Shown piece by piece: positions 33,835 to 42,640 of a stretch of 44,494 nucleotides of DNA. Location of the stretch: contig LJXT01000011.1 in assembly GCA_001314815.1 (NCBI GenBank), forward strand, positions 1 to 44,494. Direction: 5' to 3'. The notes beneath the pieces were generated by a model. That model saw nothing but the letters and a program-made list of their open reading frames with translations, was not told where the DNA came from and made no database searches. Numbering within the stretch: position 1 is the first letter of the stretch; every line of letters begins with the position of its first letter. Position numbers and translations under genes: made by a program. Origin of the DNA: Algoriphagus marincola HL-49. GTDB lineage: Bacteria > Bacteroidota > Bacteroidia > Cytophagales > Cyclobacteriaceae.

Positions 33835-34758
33835 ATGAAAAAGGCATTAATACTTGGCGCAAATGGGAATATAGGGCAAATCATTGCGAAGGAATTGGCC
33901 GACAAGGGAGTGGCGATTAAATTATTTAGTAGAAACCCAAAGAAAATCAATCCAAACGACGAACTAATCAGTGGCGACCTTCTTCATGCCGATGATGTCG
34001 TAGAGGCAGCTGAAGGTGTTGATGTGATTTTTTTAGTAGCAGGTATTCAATACGACAAAAAGGTCTGGGAAAAAGAATGGCCTATCATCATGGAAAATAC
34101 GCTGGAAGCCTGCAAAATACAGCAAGCCAAATTGGTGTTTTTTGACAATATGTATGCCTGTGACCCTACCAAAATCGGGGACCTTACCGAAGGCACAGCT
34201 CTGAATCCTGAAAGTACCAAAGGCAAGGTCAGATTACATATTTTGAAAATGCTCTGGCGAGAGGTCGAAGAAAAAAGTCTGGAAGCAATTGTGGCAAGGG
34301 CCCCTGATTTTTACGGACCCAATGCAAAGAACAGTCTACTTCATGAACTGGTCATCAGCAGAATGAAATCAGGGAAAAATCCTCAATGGCTGTACAATGC
34401 TAATAGCAAGCATTCCTTTATCTATATTCCTGATGCTGGCAAAGCAACTGTAGAATTGGCTTTGAGCCCAAATGCTTGGAATCAAACCTGGAATCTACCC
34501 ACTGACCAAAATTTTTATTCTGTAGAGGAAATTACCCGGATCATTAACACCTATCTCCAAAAGGATTTCAAACTTCAAGTGCTTCCATCTTGGGCTATTT
34601 CGCTTTTGGGCCTATTCATCCAGCCTTTGAGAGAAGTAAAAGAACTTAGCTATCAGCTTCAGGAAGACTATTGCTTTGCTAGCAGCAAATTCGAAAAGGT
34701 CTTTGGCTGGAAAGCAACCCCGATGGAAGAAGGTCTTAAAAAATGTCTTGAGGCTTAG
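33835..34758 (+). CDS. NAD(P)-binding epimerase/dehydratase-like protein
   Basis: A 307-residue extended SDR / NmrA-like Rossmann protein. The cofactor-binding loop is GANGNIGQ at residues 8-15, followed by the alpha-A helix. The conserved core continues with FFDNMYACDPT and VARAPDFYGP, the latter typical of epimerase-like family members. The usual YxxxK tyrosine is not obvious in the expected place (NMYACDPTKIG is a possible but poorly spaced match). The substrate is unknown. It follows the histidine kinase by 98 bp and converges, with a 4-bp overlap, on the uracil-DNA glycosylase gene. Confidence 0.8.
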   Translation: MKKALILGANGNIGQIIAKELADKGVAIKLFSRNPKKINPNDELISGDLLHADDVVEAAEGVDVIFLVAGIQYDKKVWEKEWPIIMENTLEACKIQQAKLVFFDNMYACDPTKIGDLTEGTALNPESTKGKVRLHILKMLWREVEEKSLEAIVARAPDFYGPNAKNSLLHELVISRMKSGKNPQWLYNANSKHSFIYIPDAGKATVELALSPNAWNQTWNLPTDQNFYSVEEITRIINTYLQKDFKLQVLPSWAISLLGLFIQPLREVKELSYQLQEDYCFASSKFEKVFGWKATPMEEGLKKCLEA

Positions 34759-35348
34759 CCCAAAATCTGCCAAACTCTATCTCGCAATTGAGGGACTACC
34801 TCAGATTCAAACCAAGGGTTATTTTGCATCCATCGCCGATTTCGAGGAGAAGGATGGACCAAAGGAAAAAAGTCTGGGCCGTACGCTTCAAAGCTTTTGA
34901 CAGTCTCCGTCAGTGTCTTTTTTCGGCTTTCACCCAAATAATACTTTTGGGCATAGGCACCGATTAGAAGTGTAAGCTGAATATTCGGCATCCAGTCGAG
35001 GAGCGACGCATGCCACTGAGGAGCGCACTCAGGCCGAGGTGGTAAATCACCGCCCTTTCCCCTACCCGGATAGCAAAATCCCATCGGCATGATCCCCACT
35101 ATTTCCGGATCGTAGAAGATCTCCTTTTCCATTGCCAGCCACTTTCTCAGATTATCACCACTGGGGTCATTCCAAGGAATGCCAGTTGCATGCACTCGCG
35201 TGCCCGGTGCTTGGCCTATGATTAGGATTTTACTTTTCTGATGCACTGAGAAAACCGGATTAGCTCCCAGTGGAAGATGTCCTTCGCAAGTTTTACAACC
35301 TTTGATTTGTTGAAGATAATTTTCGAATTCGTCCTGCTCAGATGTCAT
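34755..35348 (-). CDS. Uracil-DNA glycosylase family protein (family 4/5-like)
   Basis: A 197-residue protein of the UDG superfamily (COG1573 type) that excises uracil or related bases from DNA. Motif 1 is GQAPG (45-49) and motif 2 is HPSPRN (165-170). Four cysteines, C18, C21, C92 and C108, have spacing compatible with the 4Fe-4S cluster of family 4/5 enzymes. Motif 1 differs from the GEAPG usually seen in family 4: the catalytic-region Glu is Gln 46. The substrate range is therefore uncertain. The gene is divergent from the DUF4136 lipoprotein gene. Confidence 0.85.
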   Translation of the reverse strand: MTSEQDEFENYLQQIKGCKTCEGHLPLGANPVFSVHQKSKILIIGQAPGTRVHATGIPWNDPSGDNLRKWLAMEKEIFYDPEIVGIMPMGFCYPGRGKGGDLPPRPECAPQWHASLLDWMPNIQLTLLIGAYAQKYYLGESRKKTLTETVKSFEAYGPDFFPLVHPSPRNRRWMQNNPWFESEVVPQLRDRVWQILG

Positions 35349-35543
35349 GTTTAAGTGGGTGAAATCAGATCAGCAAAGATCACAAGATTGGCAAATTACT
35401 TTTTTCAAAATAAGTTAATATCACAGATTATCTTTTCTGAAAAAGAATTTTTAAATTTCATCATACTGGATGTCAATACTTTGGAACAAACATGTGGTTC
35501 CGAAGTTTTACATTTTCCCAAATACAACACAACCAACCAAATC

Positions 35544-36134
35544 ATGAGAAGCTCGATTATATTATTTGGAATGATCGTCATGATCGCTTCCGGGTGCTTT
35601 ACTCAGAAGGATTATGTGACAGAATATGATTACAATTATCAGGCATCTTTCAAAAGGTATAAGACTTTTGCTTTTGTAGAGTCGACAGAATCGGATATCA
35701 GTCTGATCCAACCAGTCTTGAATGCTACCATCGGTGCGCGTCTAGGATCTCAAGGTTTCAAAGAAAAGCCTGAAAAACCGGATATGTTGGTTTCTTATAA
35801 AATTTTTAAGGATTCGATCCGCTATCGGGGCTATGTACAACCGGAATTTGATTATTGGCTTAAAAGCCGCGGGGCAGAAATAGTGGAGGAAGATGAAGAG
35901 GAGGAGGAAGAAAAAGAGCGAGAGAGGGACGAAACTTACAACCAGATCAAATATAAAGAAAACAATGGAATGCTGGTCATCTACGTGATTGACACTAAAC
36001 GGGGAAATACCATCTGGCAGGGATATACAGCCTCAAATTTTGATGAAGCATCCCCTACTTTTCAAGCTGACATCACCCGAGCAGCCTATCGTGTGATGAA
36101 CGAGTTTAAGGTTGTCAATAGATTGATGGAATAA
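35544..36134 (+). CDS. DUF4136-like predicted lipoprotein
   Basis: The first ATG that gives an exported protein is at 35544 (196 residues); the reading frame extends upstream to 35355 without a plausible start. The signal peptide (MRSSIILFGMIVMIASGC) ends in a lipobox with the cysteine at residue 18. The mature part begins YVTEYDYNYQASFKRYKTFAF, the usual DUF4136 opening (read in two parts: YVTEYDYNY and FKRYKTFAF), and ends in the family's DITRAAYRVMNEF helix. About residues 112-131 are an acidic run rich in Glu, longer than usual, interrupting the domain. Role unknown; probably an outer-membrane-associated lipoprotein. Confidence 0.8.
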   Translation: MRSSIILFGMIVMIASGCFTQKDYVTEYDYNYQASFKRYKTFAFVESTESDISLIQPVLNATIGARLGSQGFKEKPEKPDMLVSYKIFKDSIRYRGYVQPEFDYWLKSRGAEIVEEDEEEEEEKERERDETYNQIKYKENNGMLVIYVIDTKRGNTIWQGYTASNFDEASPTFQADITRAAYRVMNEFKVVNRLME

Positions 36135-36500
36135 GAACTAGCTTTTTTCCAAATTAATTTAATTAATCAACCAATAAACTGAAAATTATTGATTTAGGGA
36201 AGTTCTCCCGTACAGGTGTTCAGTTTTGTTTTAATTATAGAAAGTCCATAAAAACGCTTTGAAACTGAATTTTTTCAAATAAAGAATTTTTTAAATTTTC
36301 CGTTCTGTTTTTTACAATTAAAACACAAAATCTTAGCTTTTTGATTGAGAAATTAGTGGACAACCCCACCCTTATATTTTTACTTATTTTATTGATTTTT
36401 AGGTATTTATAATCTATATTCCGAATGTTTATAGCGTATTTCTATTGTTTATTACTCCCATTTTGAATTTTCTTTTTGTTCAACTATAAATTTTATTGCT
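36135..36500. other. AT-rich intergenic stretch before the metzincin-like gene
   Basis: This 366-bp stretch has no plausible gene. TTTG at 36462-36465 and TAAATTTT at 36487-36494 (21-bp spacer, one mismatch in the -7 box) could be a promoter, which would give an almost leaderless message for the gene at 36501. No terminator hairpin for the upstream DUF4136 gene was found. Confidence 0.5.
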
Positions 36501-38693
36501 ATGACAAGTTTTAACGATCCGGGGATGGGTTCTTTTGTAGAAAATAGCCCCGAAAATCAGTTCGAAGAAGAGTTCCAGCAAAATCCTTTTCAAGAAGAGG
36601 GACTCGAGATTGACCAGGCGGAATTGGATGCATTGGAGGAGTCAAGTCCTGATGCAAACATTCAAAACATCAAAACATTACAGCCAATTGATAAAAAAAT
36701 CATTGATTGGAAATGGAAGCCGGTTCCAATTGCCCGACACCAGGTATCAGGAAGTTATGAGACACTTCAATCAGGTTGGAAACTAATTTTGAGAGTAGAT
36801 GTCGATGGTACAAGCAACCTTCGAATGGCAAGCTTTGATTTTTTCCGAGTAGGAAGCACAACTAGCTATTGGGGCTCCTTTATTATGAAAAACCCAATGG
36901 TATCTTACACTTCAACCAAGGCAACTATTACAGGCTCCTTCACAGGTACCAAGTCCATGTGGGCCAACCGGGCAAAAATTGAAATTCCAAGAAACCATAT
37001 TTTTGTCGCCAGAGCCCCAGCGAAAGTTACCATGCTTAATAATTCTACTCAGGGGGCGATTTATACCTGTGCTTTCAAGTCTCAATATTTCAGAACCCTG
37101 CAATTAGAGACTGATGTGGAGCAAGGCACGACTCTTTTTGGCAGCTACAATACCGGTACCTACTCAAACCCAGGCCCCACACGGACTCTAAACTTGGTAT
37201 CTGCTTTCCAAGAGGCCGGAATTCAAATGAATTATACGGGTAGCAACAACTACATCAATACCAGTGAGGCTGGAAGTGACTCCCGCTGGACCGAAAGCGA
37301 GATGCACGCCAGTATGGTGAAGCACTTCAGTGTATACAAAAATTCTCCTCAGTGGGCTGTTTGGTTGTTTGCTGCACGAAGAGCTGTCAGCAATACGCTT
37401 TTGGGAATTATGTTCGATTATAAGAGTTCAAACAAACCGCATAGACAAGGAGCCGCTGTATTCCAAGATACACTGGCAAGCTATTTCAGCGGGAATAATT
37501 ATACTAGAAATCAACTCTTCACCTATGTCCACGAATTAGGACATGCCTTCAATCTCCTTCATAGTTGGGATAAAAGCAGACCCGACAGCTTAAGCTGGAT
37601 GAACTATCCTTGGGGCTATGACAACCGCAACGGAAGTGGACAGTTTTGGGCCAATTTCACCTTTGCCTTCGACACAGGAGAGCTAGAACATCTAAGACAT
37701 GGATACTACAATAGTGTAGTCATGGGTGGAAATGATTGGGCACAGGGGGCGGGCTTAGAAGTTCCCCACCGTCACATAGAGGACCTCACCGCAGATATCC
37801 ACGAAGACAATAGTGGACTCAGGCTAGAAATTGTTCCTATAAAAAGCTCATACGCATTGGGAGAACCTGTAGTCGTGGAGATCAAACTTCGTTCGCGACT
37901 CAAAGATGATCAACGTGTAAATGCCCATATACATCCAAAATATGAGCAAGTCCGAATCGGAATCATGAAGCCTAATGGACAAGTGATGAATTATGAACCC
38001 ATTGGACATAATTGTGTAGCAGCCAAAGATGCCGTTCTGACAGACGAAAAAGACACACTTTACGCCAGTGCATACATCGGCTATGGAAGAGATGGATTTT
38101 ATTTTGATGCACCAGGCATTTACAAGATCAAAGGTGCTTACAGAACGCCAGATGGTTCTGTCATTCAAAGTGAGGATGTGAAAATCAGGGTAAAATCCCC
38201 TCTCAATGCGCAGGAAGATGCTATTGCTGATAGCTATTTCCATGATGATGTAGGGATGCTTTTCTACTTAATGGGATCAGATAGTCCAAGCTTGCAAAAC
38301 GGCAATGATCTTTTGAAAGAAGTATCAGAAAAACATGCCAAAAATCCACTTAGTATTTATGCTGACTTCATTTTGGGCATCAATGAATCTATGACTTATA
38401 AAATCGTCGATCCCGAAAGTCAAAAACTACAGGTGAGAAAAAGAGACCTTGGGCAGGCGACAAGTCACTTGGACAAGGTCTTTTCCGAATCTGCAGGAGA
38501 TAAAGGCATAGATAACATCACGCTGAATTGGGCTTATAGGCAATTGGCTGATGGTATGCTCAAGGAGGGTGATGATAAAGCCGCTGTGCAATTGATGAAA
38601 AGTATGGAAGCGACTTTCAAGAAGAAAAAACTGAAAGCTTCCGTCATTGAAACCATCAAATCTCAGATCAACTCGCTGCTAGCTAATCGCTAG
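36501..38693 (+). CDS. Metzincin-like putative zinc metallopeptidase without signal peptide
   Basis: A 730-residue protein that I cannot assign to a named family. Residues 344-354 read HELGHAFNLLH, a metzincin zinc motif HExxHxxNxxH with Asn in the usual Gly place, and 13 residues later comes a Met-turn, SWMNYPW (M367). Domains as seen are an acidic, disordered N-terminus (about 1-60), a beta-rich part (about 75-200), the catalytic part (about 225-420), an Ig-like beta domain (about 433-565, GEPVVVEIKL to KIRVKSP) and a helical C-terminus (about 570-730). There is no signal peptide, lipobox or membrane helix, so any export must be non-classical. A strong terminator follows. Substrate unknown. 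Confidence 0.7.
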   Translation: MTSFNDPGMGSFVENSPENQFEEEFQQNPFQEEGLEIDQAELDALEESSPDANIQNIKTLQPIDKKIIDWKWKPVPIARHQVSGSYETLQSGWKLILRVDVDGTSNLRMASFDFFRVGSTTSYWGSFIMKNPMVSYTSTKATITGSFTGTKSMWANRAKIEIPRNHIFVARAPAKVTMLNNSTQGAIYTCAFKSQYFRTLQLETDVEQGTTLFGSYNTGTYSNPGPTRTLNLVSAFQEAGIQMNYTGSNNYINTSEAGSDSRWTESEMHASMVKHFSVYKNSPQWAVWLFAARRAVSNTLLGIMFDYKSSNKPHRQGAAVFQDTLASYFSGNNYTRNQLFTYVHELGHAFNLLHSWDKSRPDSLSWMNYPWGYDNRNGSGQFWANFTFAFDTGELEHLRHGYYNSVVMGGNDWAQGAGLEVPHRHIEDLTADIHEDNSGLRLEIVPIKSSYALGEPVVVEIKLRSRLKDDQRVNAHIHPKYEQVRIGIMKPNGQVMNYEPIGHNCVAAKDAVLTDEKDTLYASAYIGYGRDGFYFDAPGIYKIKGAYRTPDGSVIQSEDVKIRVKSPLNAQEDAIADSYFHDDVGMLFYLMGSDSPSLQNGNDLLKEVSEKHAKNPLSIYADFILGINESMTYKIVDPESQKLQVRKRDLGQATSHLDKVFSESAGDKGIDNITLNWAYRQLADGMLKEGDDKAAVQLMKSMEATFKKKKLKASVIETIKSQINSLLANR

Positions 38694-38710
38694 GATTTTT
38701 TTCATCATCA

Positions 38711-38765
38711 AAAATCCGTCCCCTTCTCTTAGAGCTTAAATAGAAGGCGGACGGATTTTATTTTA
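38711..38765 (+). terminator. Strong Rho-independent terminator after the metzincin-like gene
   Basis: Outer stem AAAATCCGTCC (38711-38721) with GGACGGATTTT (38749-38759), extended inward by CCTTCT (38722-38727) and AGAAGG (38742-38747) with one bulged base (38748). A U-rich tract follows (ATTTTATTTTATA). The rest of 38694-38973 is AT-rich without recognisable features. Confidence 0.85.
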
Positions 38766-38973
38766 TAATATCCTCCCCACTCATCAGAATAGAGATGACA
38801 CTTTTAGGATATTTTCTGTTTTCACTTATTTTTATGTAAACTCCATTTCATTCTAATTAATCGATAAGCTTGGCCTTCTCCACTTGGAAGAAGATCAACT
38901 AGCGAAGTTGTTCAAAACCCAAATCCAATTAGACTGAAGAAAAGTACTTGATCATCGAAAAACCATAATACTC

Positions 38974-41900
38974 ATGAAAAAAATAACCACTTTGATTCTG
39001 AGTCTGGGAATATCGGGAGCTGTTTTTTCACAAAGCACACAGCTTCTCCGTCAACCATCTCTCAGTGAAAACGAAATCGTATTTGTCTATGCCAATGACC
39101 TTTGGAAAGTGTCTCGAGCTGGAGGTCAGGCAACCCGGCTAACAAGTAATGAGGGAGAAGAGTCCCTACCGCACTTCTCTCCTGACGGCGCACATATCGC
39201 TTTTACGGCACAATACGATGGCAATACGGATGTTTACCTGATCCCTTCAGAAGGTGGTGAGCCGCAGCGCCTGACTTGGCATCCGGGTGCCGACAATGTC
39301 ACAGGCTGGACTCCTGATGGACAGCACGTCTTATTTACTTCAAGCAGAGAAGGACATGCAACAGCGGAATCGAAATTTTTTAAAATTTCCAAGAATGGAG
39401 GAATGCCAGAACCTCTGGCTATCCCAAGGGCTGTGAATGGAGAACTTTCCCCTGACGCTTCTTCCATCGCCTATCAGCAAATTTCATTTTGGGATCCGGA
39501 ATGGAGAAATCATCGCGGTGGACAAGCCAAACCCATTTGGATTGTCGATTTGAAAGACTATTCACTTCAAATGACCCCGCAATCGGACAATGAGCGGCAT
39601 ACTGATCCTGTCTGGCTCGGAAAAAAAGTCTATTACATCTCAGAGCGGGATTTTCTAGCCAATCTTTGGTCCTTTGATCCTGCAACTGGTCAGGAAAAAC
39701 AAGAAACCTTTCTGAAGGATTTTGATATCAAAAGTATTGATGCAGGACCAGATGCAATCGTCATCGAGCAGGGAGGGTATCTGCACTTATTTGATCCTGA
39801 GAATGGCACATTGACACAGTTGGAGATAGAAGTCAAGGGTGATTTTCATTGGGCTCGAGAGCGATGGGTGGATGTTTCTGCCAATCAACTTCAGAATCCC
39901 TACCTTTCTCCTACTGGACAGCGCGCATTATTTGAATTTCGCGGTGAGATCATCACCGTTCCAAAAGAAAACGGTTCAGGCAGAAATATCACCAATACCT
40001 CAAGGTCTGCTGAGCGAGCCCCAGCCTGGTCACCTGATGGCCAAAAGATCGCCTATTTCTCTGATCAGACAGGAGAATATCAGTTGATCATTGCCGATCA
40101 GACAGGCAGCACCATCGAAAAGACCATCGAAATTCCAGACCCAAGCTTTTTCTTTGAACCAGAGTGGGCTCCGGATGGAAGGCACCTCGCATTCACAGAT
40201 ACGGACTACAATATTTGGCTTGTTGACATGGAAAGTGGAAATGCACGAATAGTCGAAACCGACCGATTTGCACATCCTAATCGCTCCATGAATCCAGTTT
40301 GGTCTCCTGACGGAAAATGGATAGCCTATTCCAGACTGATGGATAATCAGTTCAAATCTATTTTCGTCCTCAATGTAGACACCAACCAAAAGATCCAAAT
40401 CAGCGATCAGTTGGCTGATGCCATTTCTCCCGTTTGGGATGAAAGCGGAAAGTATCTCTACTTCTTAGCCTCGACCAATTTTGGATTGAATACAGGCTGG
40501 CTGGATATGAGCAGCTACGATAGGCCTGTGACCAGACATCTGTATTTTGCCATCCTGGATGCAAATGAGAAATCTCCACTTCTCCCAAAAAGTGACGAAG
40601 AAAAAGCCAAAGAAGCCAATGGGGAAAAGAAAGATGAAAATGGAGCCGTCACTGTAAAAATTGATCCAGAGAATATTGCAAGAAGAATTGTAGCCGTAGA
40701 TATTCCTGATCGAAATTATACTGGCCTTGCCTCTGGACCTGAAGGAACGGTTTTCTACATGGAAGCAATTCCCAATCAAGGGACAGTCCTCCGAAAATAT
40801 GACCTTAAAAAGCAAAAGTCGGAAGAATTTTTACCTCGAGTAAATCAATTGGTAGTCTCTAAAGACAGAAAGTCCATGCTCTACCAATCAGGGTCAACAT
40901 GGGGAATCATCGAAACTTCCGGATCAAACAAGAAAGCAGGAGATGGAGCGCTAAAAGCAATTTCCTCCATGAAAGTCAAAGTCAATCCTCAGGAGGAGTG
41001 GCAGCAGATTTACAGAGAAGGCTGGCGCTATCAGCGAGACTTCCTTTATGTAGACAATGTACATGGCGCACCATGGGACGATATCTATGAGTGGTATAAG
41101 CCATGGGTGGACCATGTGCGTCACCGTACAGATATGAATTACATCATCGATATTATTGGTGGTGAGGTCGCGGTGGGCCACTCCTATACCAGAGGTGGTG
41201 ATTTTCCTGATATCGACCGTGTACCAATTGGACTCTTGGGAGCTGATTTTGAAATGGTGAATGGACATTATCGTATCAGCAAGATTTATAATGGAGAAAG
41301 CTGGAATCCTAATCTGACTGCACCATTAGCTCATCCAGGCAATGAAGCGAAAGTTGGGGAATACCTAGTAGGTATCAACGGAAAAGAAATCCAAGCCAAT
41401 ACCAACCTGTATGAATACTTGGAAGGAACTGCCAATCAATACACGACCATTCACCTCAACTCAAAGCCAGGCTTGGACGGAGCAAGAATGATCGCTACCA
41501 AACCCGTAGCCAATGAATCCCAATTACGAATGATGGATTGGGTAGAGGGTAATAGGAGAAAAGTCGATGACCTATCGGATGGAAAGCTCGCCTACGTCTA
41601 TCTTCCAAACACCGGTCAACCAGGATATACCTATTTCAATCGATACTACTTCTCCCAGCAGGATAAAAAAGGTGCAGTGATCGATGAAAGAAATAACGGT
41701 GGTGGTTCTGCCGCAGATTACATGGTGGACATCATGGCGAGGGAACTTCACGGCTATTTTAACTCCCGAGCCAATGATCATAGACCGTTTACCACACCCA
41801 TGTCTGGAATATGGGGTCCAAAAGTAATGCTGATCAATGAACGGGCAGGTTCAGGAGGAGATCTTCTTCCTTACCTTTTCAACAAAATGGAAATAGGCCC

Positions 41901-42207
41901 ACTCGTCGGCACCAAAACTTGGGGAGGCTTAGTCGGTACTTGGGATACTCCTCCCTTCATTGATGGAGGGCGAATGGTCGCTCCAAGAGGAGGTTTCTAT
42001 GATGTAAATGGCGATTGGGCGGTAGAAGGCGTCGGGATTTCTCCTGATATTCCAGTAGAGCAAACTCCAAAGGATGTGATTGATGGACGCGATCCGCAAT
42101 TGGAAAAGGCAGTTCAAGAAGCCTTGAAATTGTTGGAAACGGAAGGGGTGGAATTGAAATCTGAGCCAGCCCCACCAGTTCGATATTTCAGACCGAAAGG
42201 AAATTAA
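38974..42207 (+). CDS. Tricorn-like S41 peptidase
   Basis: A 1077-residue exported protein (signal peptide MKKITTLILSLGISGAVFSQ) homologous to tricorn protease. PD40 / TolB-type beta-propeller repeats occupy about 30-530 (for example HFSPDGAHIAF, TWHPGADNVTGWTPDG), a mixed linker with a Lys/Glu-rich loop follows, then C1, a PDZ domain (about 755-850) and the C2 peptidase. The catalytic residues line up with tricorn H746, S965 and E1023 as H736 (VGHSY), S960 (AGSGGD) and E1018 (VEGVG); the S-to-E distance of 58 is identical. Tricorn is cytoplasmic in archaea; these Bacteroidota forms are periplasmic by their signal peptide. It degrades peptides. A terminator follows. Confidence 0.94.
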   Translation: MKKITTLILSLGISGAVFSQSTQLLRQPSLSENEIVFVYANDLWKVSRAGGQATRLTSNEGEESLPHFSPDGAHIAFTAQYDGNTDVYLIPSEGGEPQRLTWHPGADNVTGWTPDGQHVLFTSSREGHATAESKFFKISKNGGMPEPLAIPRAVNGELSPDASSIAYQQISFWDPEWRNHRGGQAKPIWIVDLKDYSLQMTPQSDNERHTDPVWLGKKVYYISERDFLANLWSFDPATGQEKQETFLKDFDIKSIDAGPDAIVIEQGGYLHLFDPENGTLTQLEIEVKGDFHWARERWVDVSANQLQNPYLSPTGQRALFEFRGEIITVPKENGSGRNITNTSRSAERAPAWSPDGQKIAYFSDQTGEYQLIIADQTGSTIEKTIEIPDPSFFFEPEWAPDGRHLAFTDTDYNIWLVDMESGNARIVETDRFAHPNRSMNPVWSPDGKWIAYSRLMDNQFKSIFVLNVDTNQKIQISDQLADAISPVWDESGKYLYFLASTNFGLNTGWLDMSSYDRPVTRHLYFAILDANEKSPLLPKSDEEKAKEANGEKKDENGAVTVKIDPENIARRIVAVDIPDRNYTGLASGPEGTVFYMEAIPNQGTVLRKYDLKKQKSEEFLPRVNQLVVSKDRKSMLYQSGSTWGIIETSGSNKKAGDGALKAISSMKVKVNPQEEWQQIYREGWRYQRDFLYVDNVHGAPWDDIYEWYKPWVDHVRHRTDMNYIIDIIGGEVAVGHSYTRGGDFPDIDRVPIGLLGADFEMVNGHYRISKIYNGESWNPNLTAPLAHPGNEAKVGEYLVGINGKEIQANTNLYEYLEGTANQYTTIHLNSKPGLDGARMIATKPVANESQLRMMDWVEGNRRKVDDLSDGKLAYVYLPNTGQPGYTYFNRYYFSQQDKKGAVIDERNNGGGSAADYMVDIMARELHGYFNSRANDHRPFTTPMSGIWGPKVMLINERAGSGGDLLPYLFNKMEIGPLVGTKTWGGLVGTWDTPPFIDGGRMVAPRGGFYDVNGDWAVEGVGISPDIPVEQTPKDVIDGRDPQLEKAVQEALKLLETEGVELKSEPAPPVRYFRPKGN

Positions 42208-42227
42208 GATTTAAAACTGAAAGAAAT

Positions 42228-42260
42228 AAACCTGCTGAATAGCTGTTCAGCAGGTTTTTT
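42228..42260 (+). terminator. Rho-independent terminator of the tricorn-like gene
   Basis: Perfect 12-bp stem AAACCTGCTGAA (42228-42239) and TTCAGCAGGTTT (42246-42257) with a 6-nt loop (TAGCTG) and a T-run continuing to 42260. It starts 20 bp after the stop codon. Confidence 0.9.
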
Positions 42261-42503
42261 ACTTTTAGCCAATTAAAACCTTGGAGGGCTTAGTGTCCTT
42301 ATTTTTTCTTGACTTTAAACACTGAATCTTAGCGGTGAAATTTAAAACAACTAATGGCACAAAAAAAAACCAAGAGTGATTTTGATGAAAAAAGCTCTCA
42401 TGGCTTATCAAAGCCAACACCACCAAAATTGGTAATAAAACAAGAGGTAAGGATCAATCAAAACCTACATCATAACACCCTGAAATGGCCCAAATTTTCA
42501 TCT

Positions 42504-42563
42504 CAACCGGTGGCATCGGGCTGTGGATTAGGCCTAAAACATCTCAATGAACCCCAAAGGGGT
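42504..42563. repeat. Possible REP-like palindromic element
   Basis: The stretch CAACCGGTGG...GGGCTGTGG (42504-42526) and the perfect hairpin ACCCC-AAA-GGGGT (42551-42563) resemble the two parts of REP-like repeats that I recall between genes in Bacteroidota. It lies in the 433-bp gap before the amidohydrolase gene. An 86-codon frame (42354-42614, +) runs through the repeat; it has no family features and is probably not a gene. No other copy is in the window. Confidence 0.4.
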
Positions 42564-42640
42564 AAAACTTTTAATAAATTAAATTCCTATTTCTGCGATT
42601 TCTCACTACTTTAATTTCTAAATCTTTAACCTCTTTTGCT

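Noticed and set aside
36501..38693. Assignment of the metzincin-like protein to a defined injection-system effector class.
   Set aside because: There are no sheath, tube, baseplate or spike genes in the window; only the absence of a signal peptide hints at it.
42354..42614. An 86-codon plus-strand frame before the amidohydrolase gene.
   Set aside because: It has no recognisable domain, contains the palindromic element and ends in AT-rich non-coding-like sequence. Chance ORF is the simpler explanation, although the first 50 codons cannot be fully excluded.
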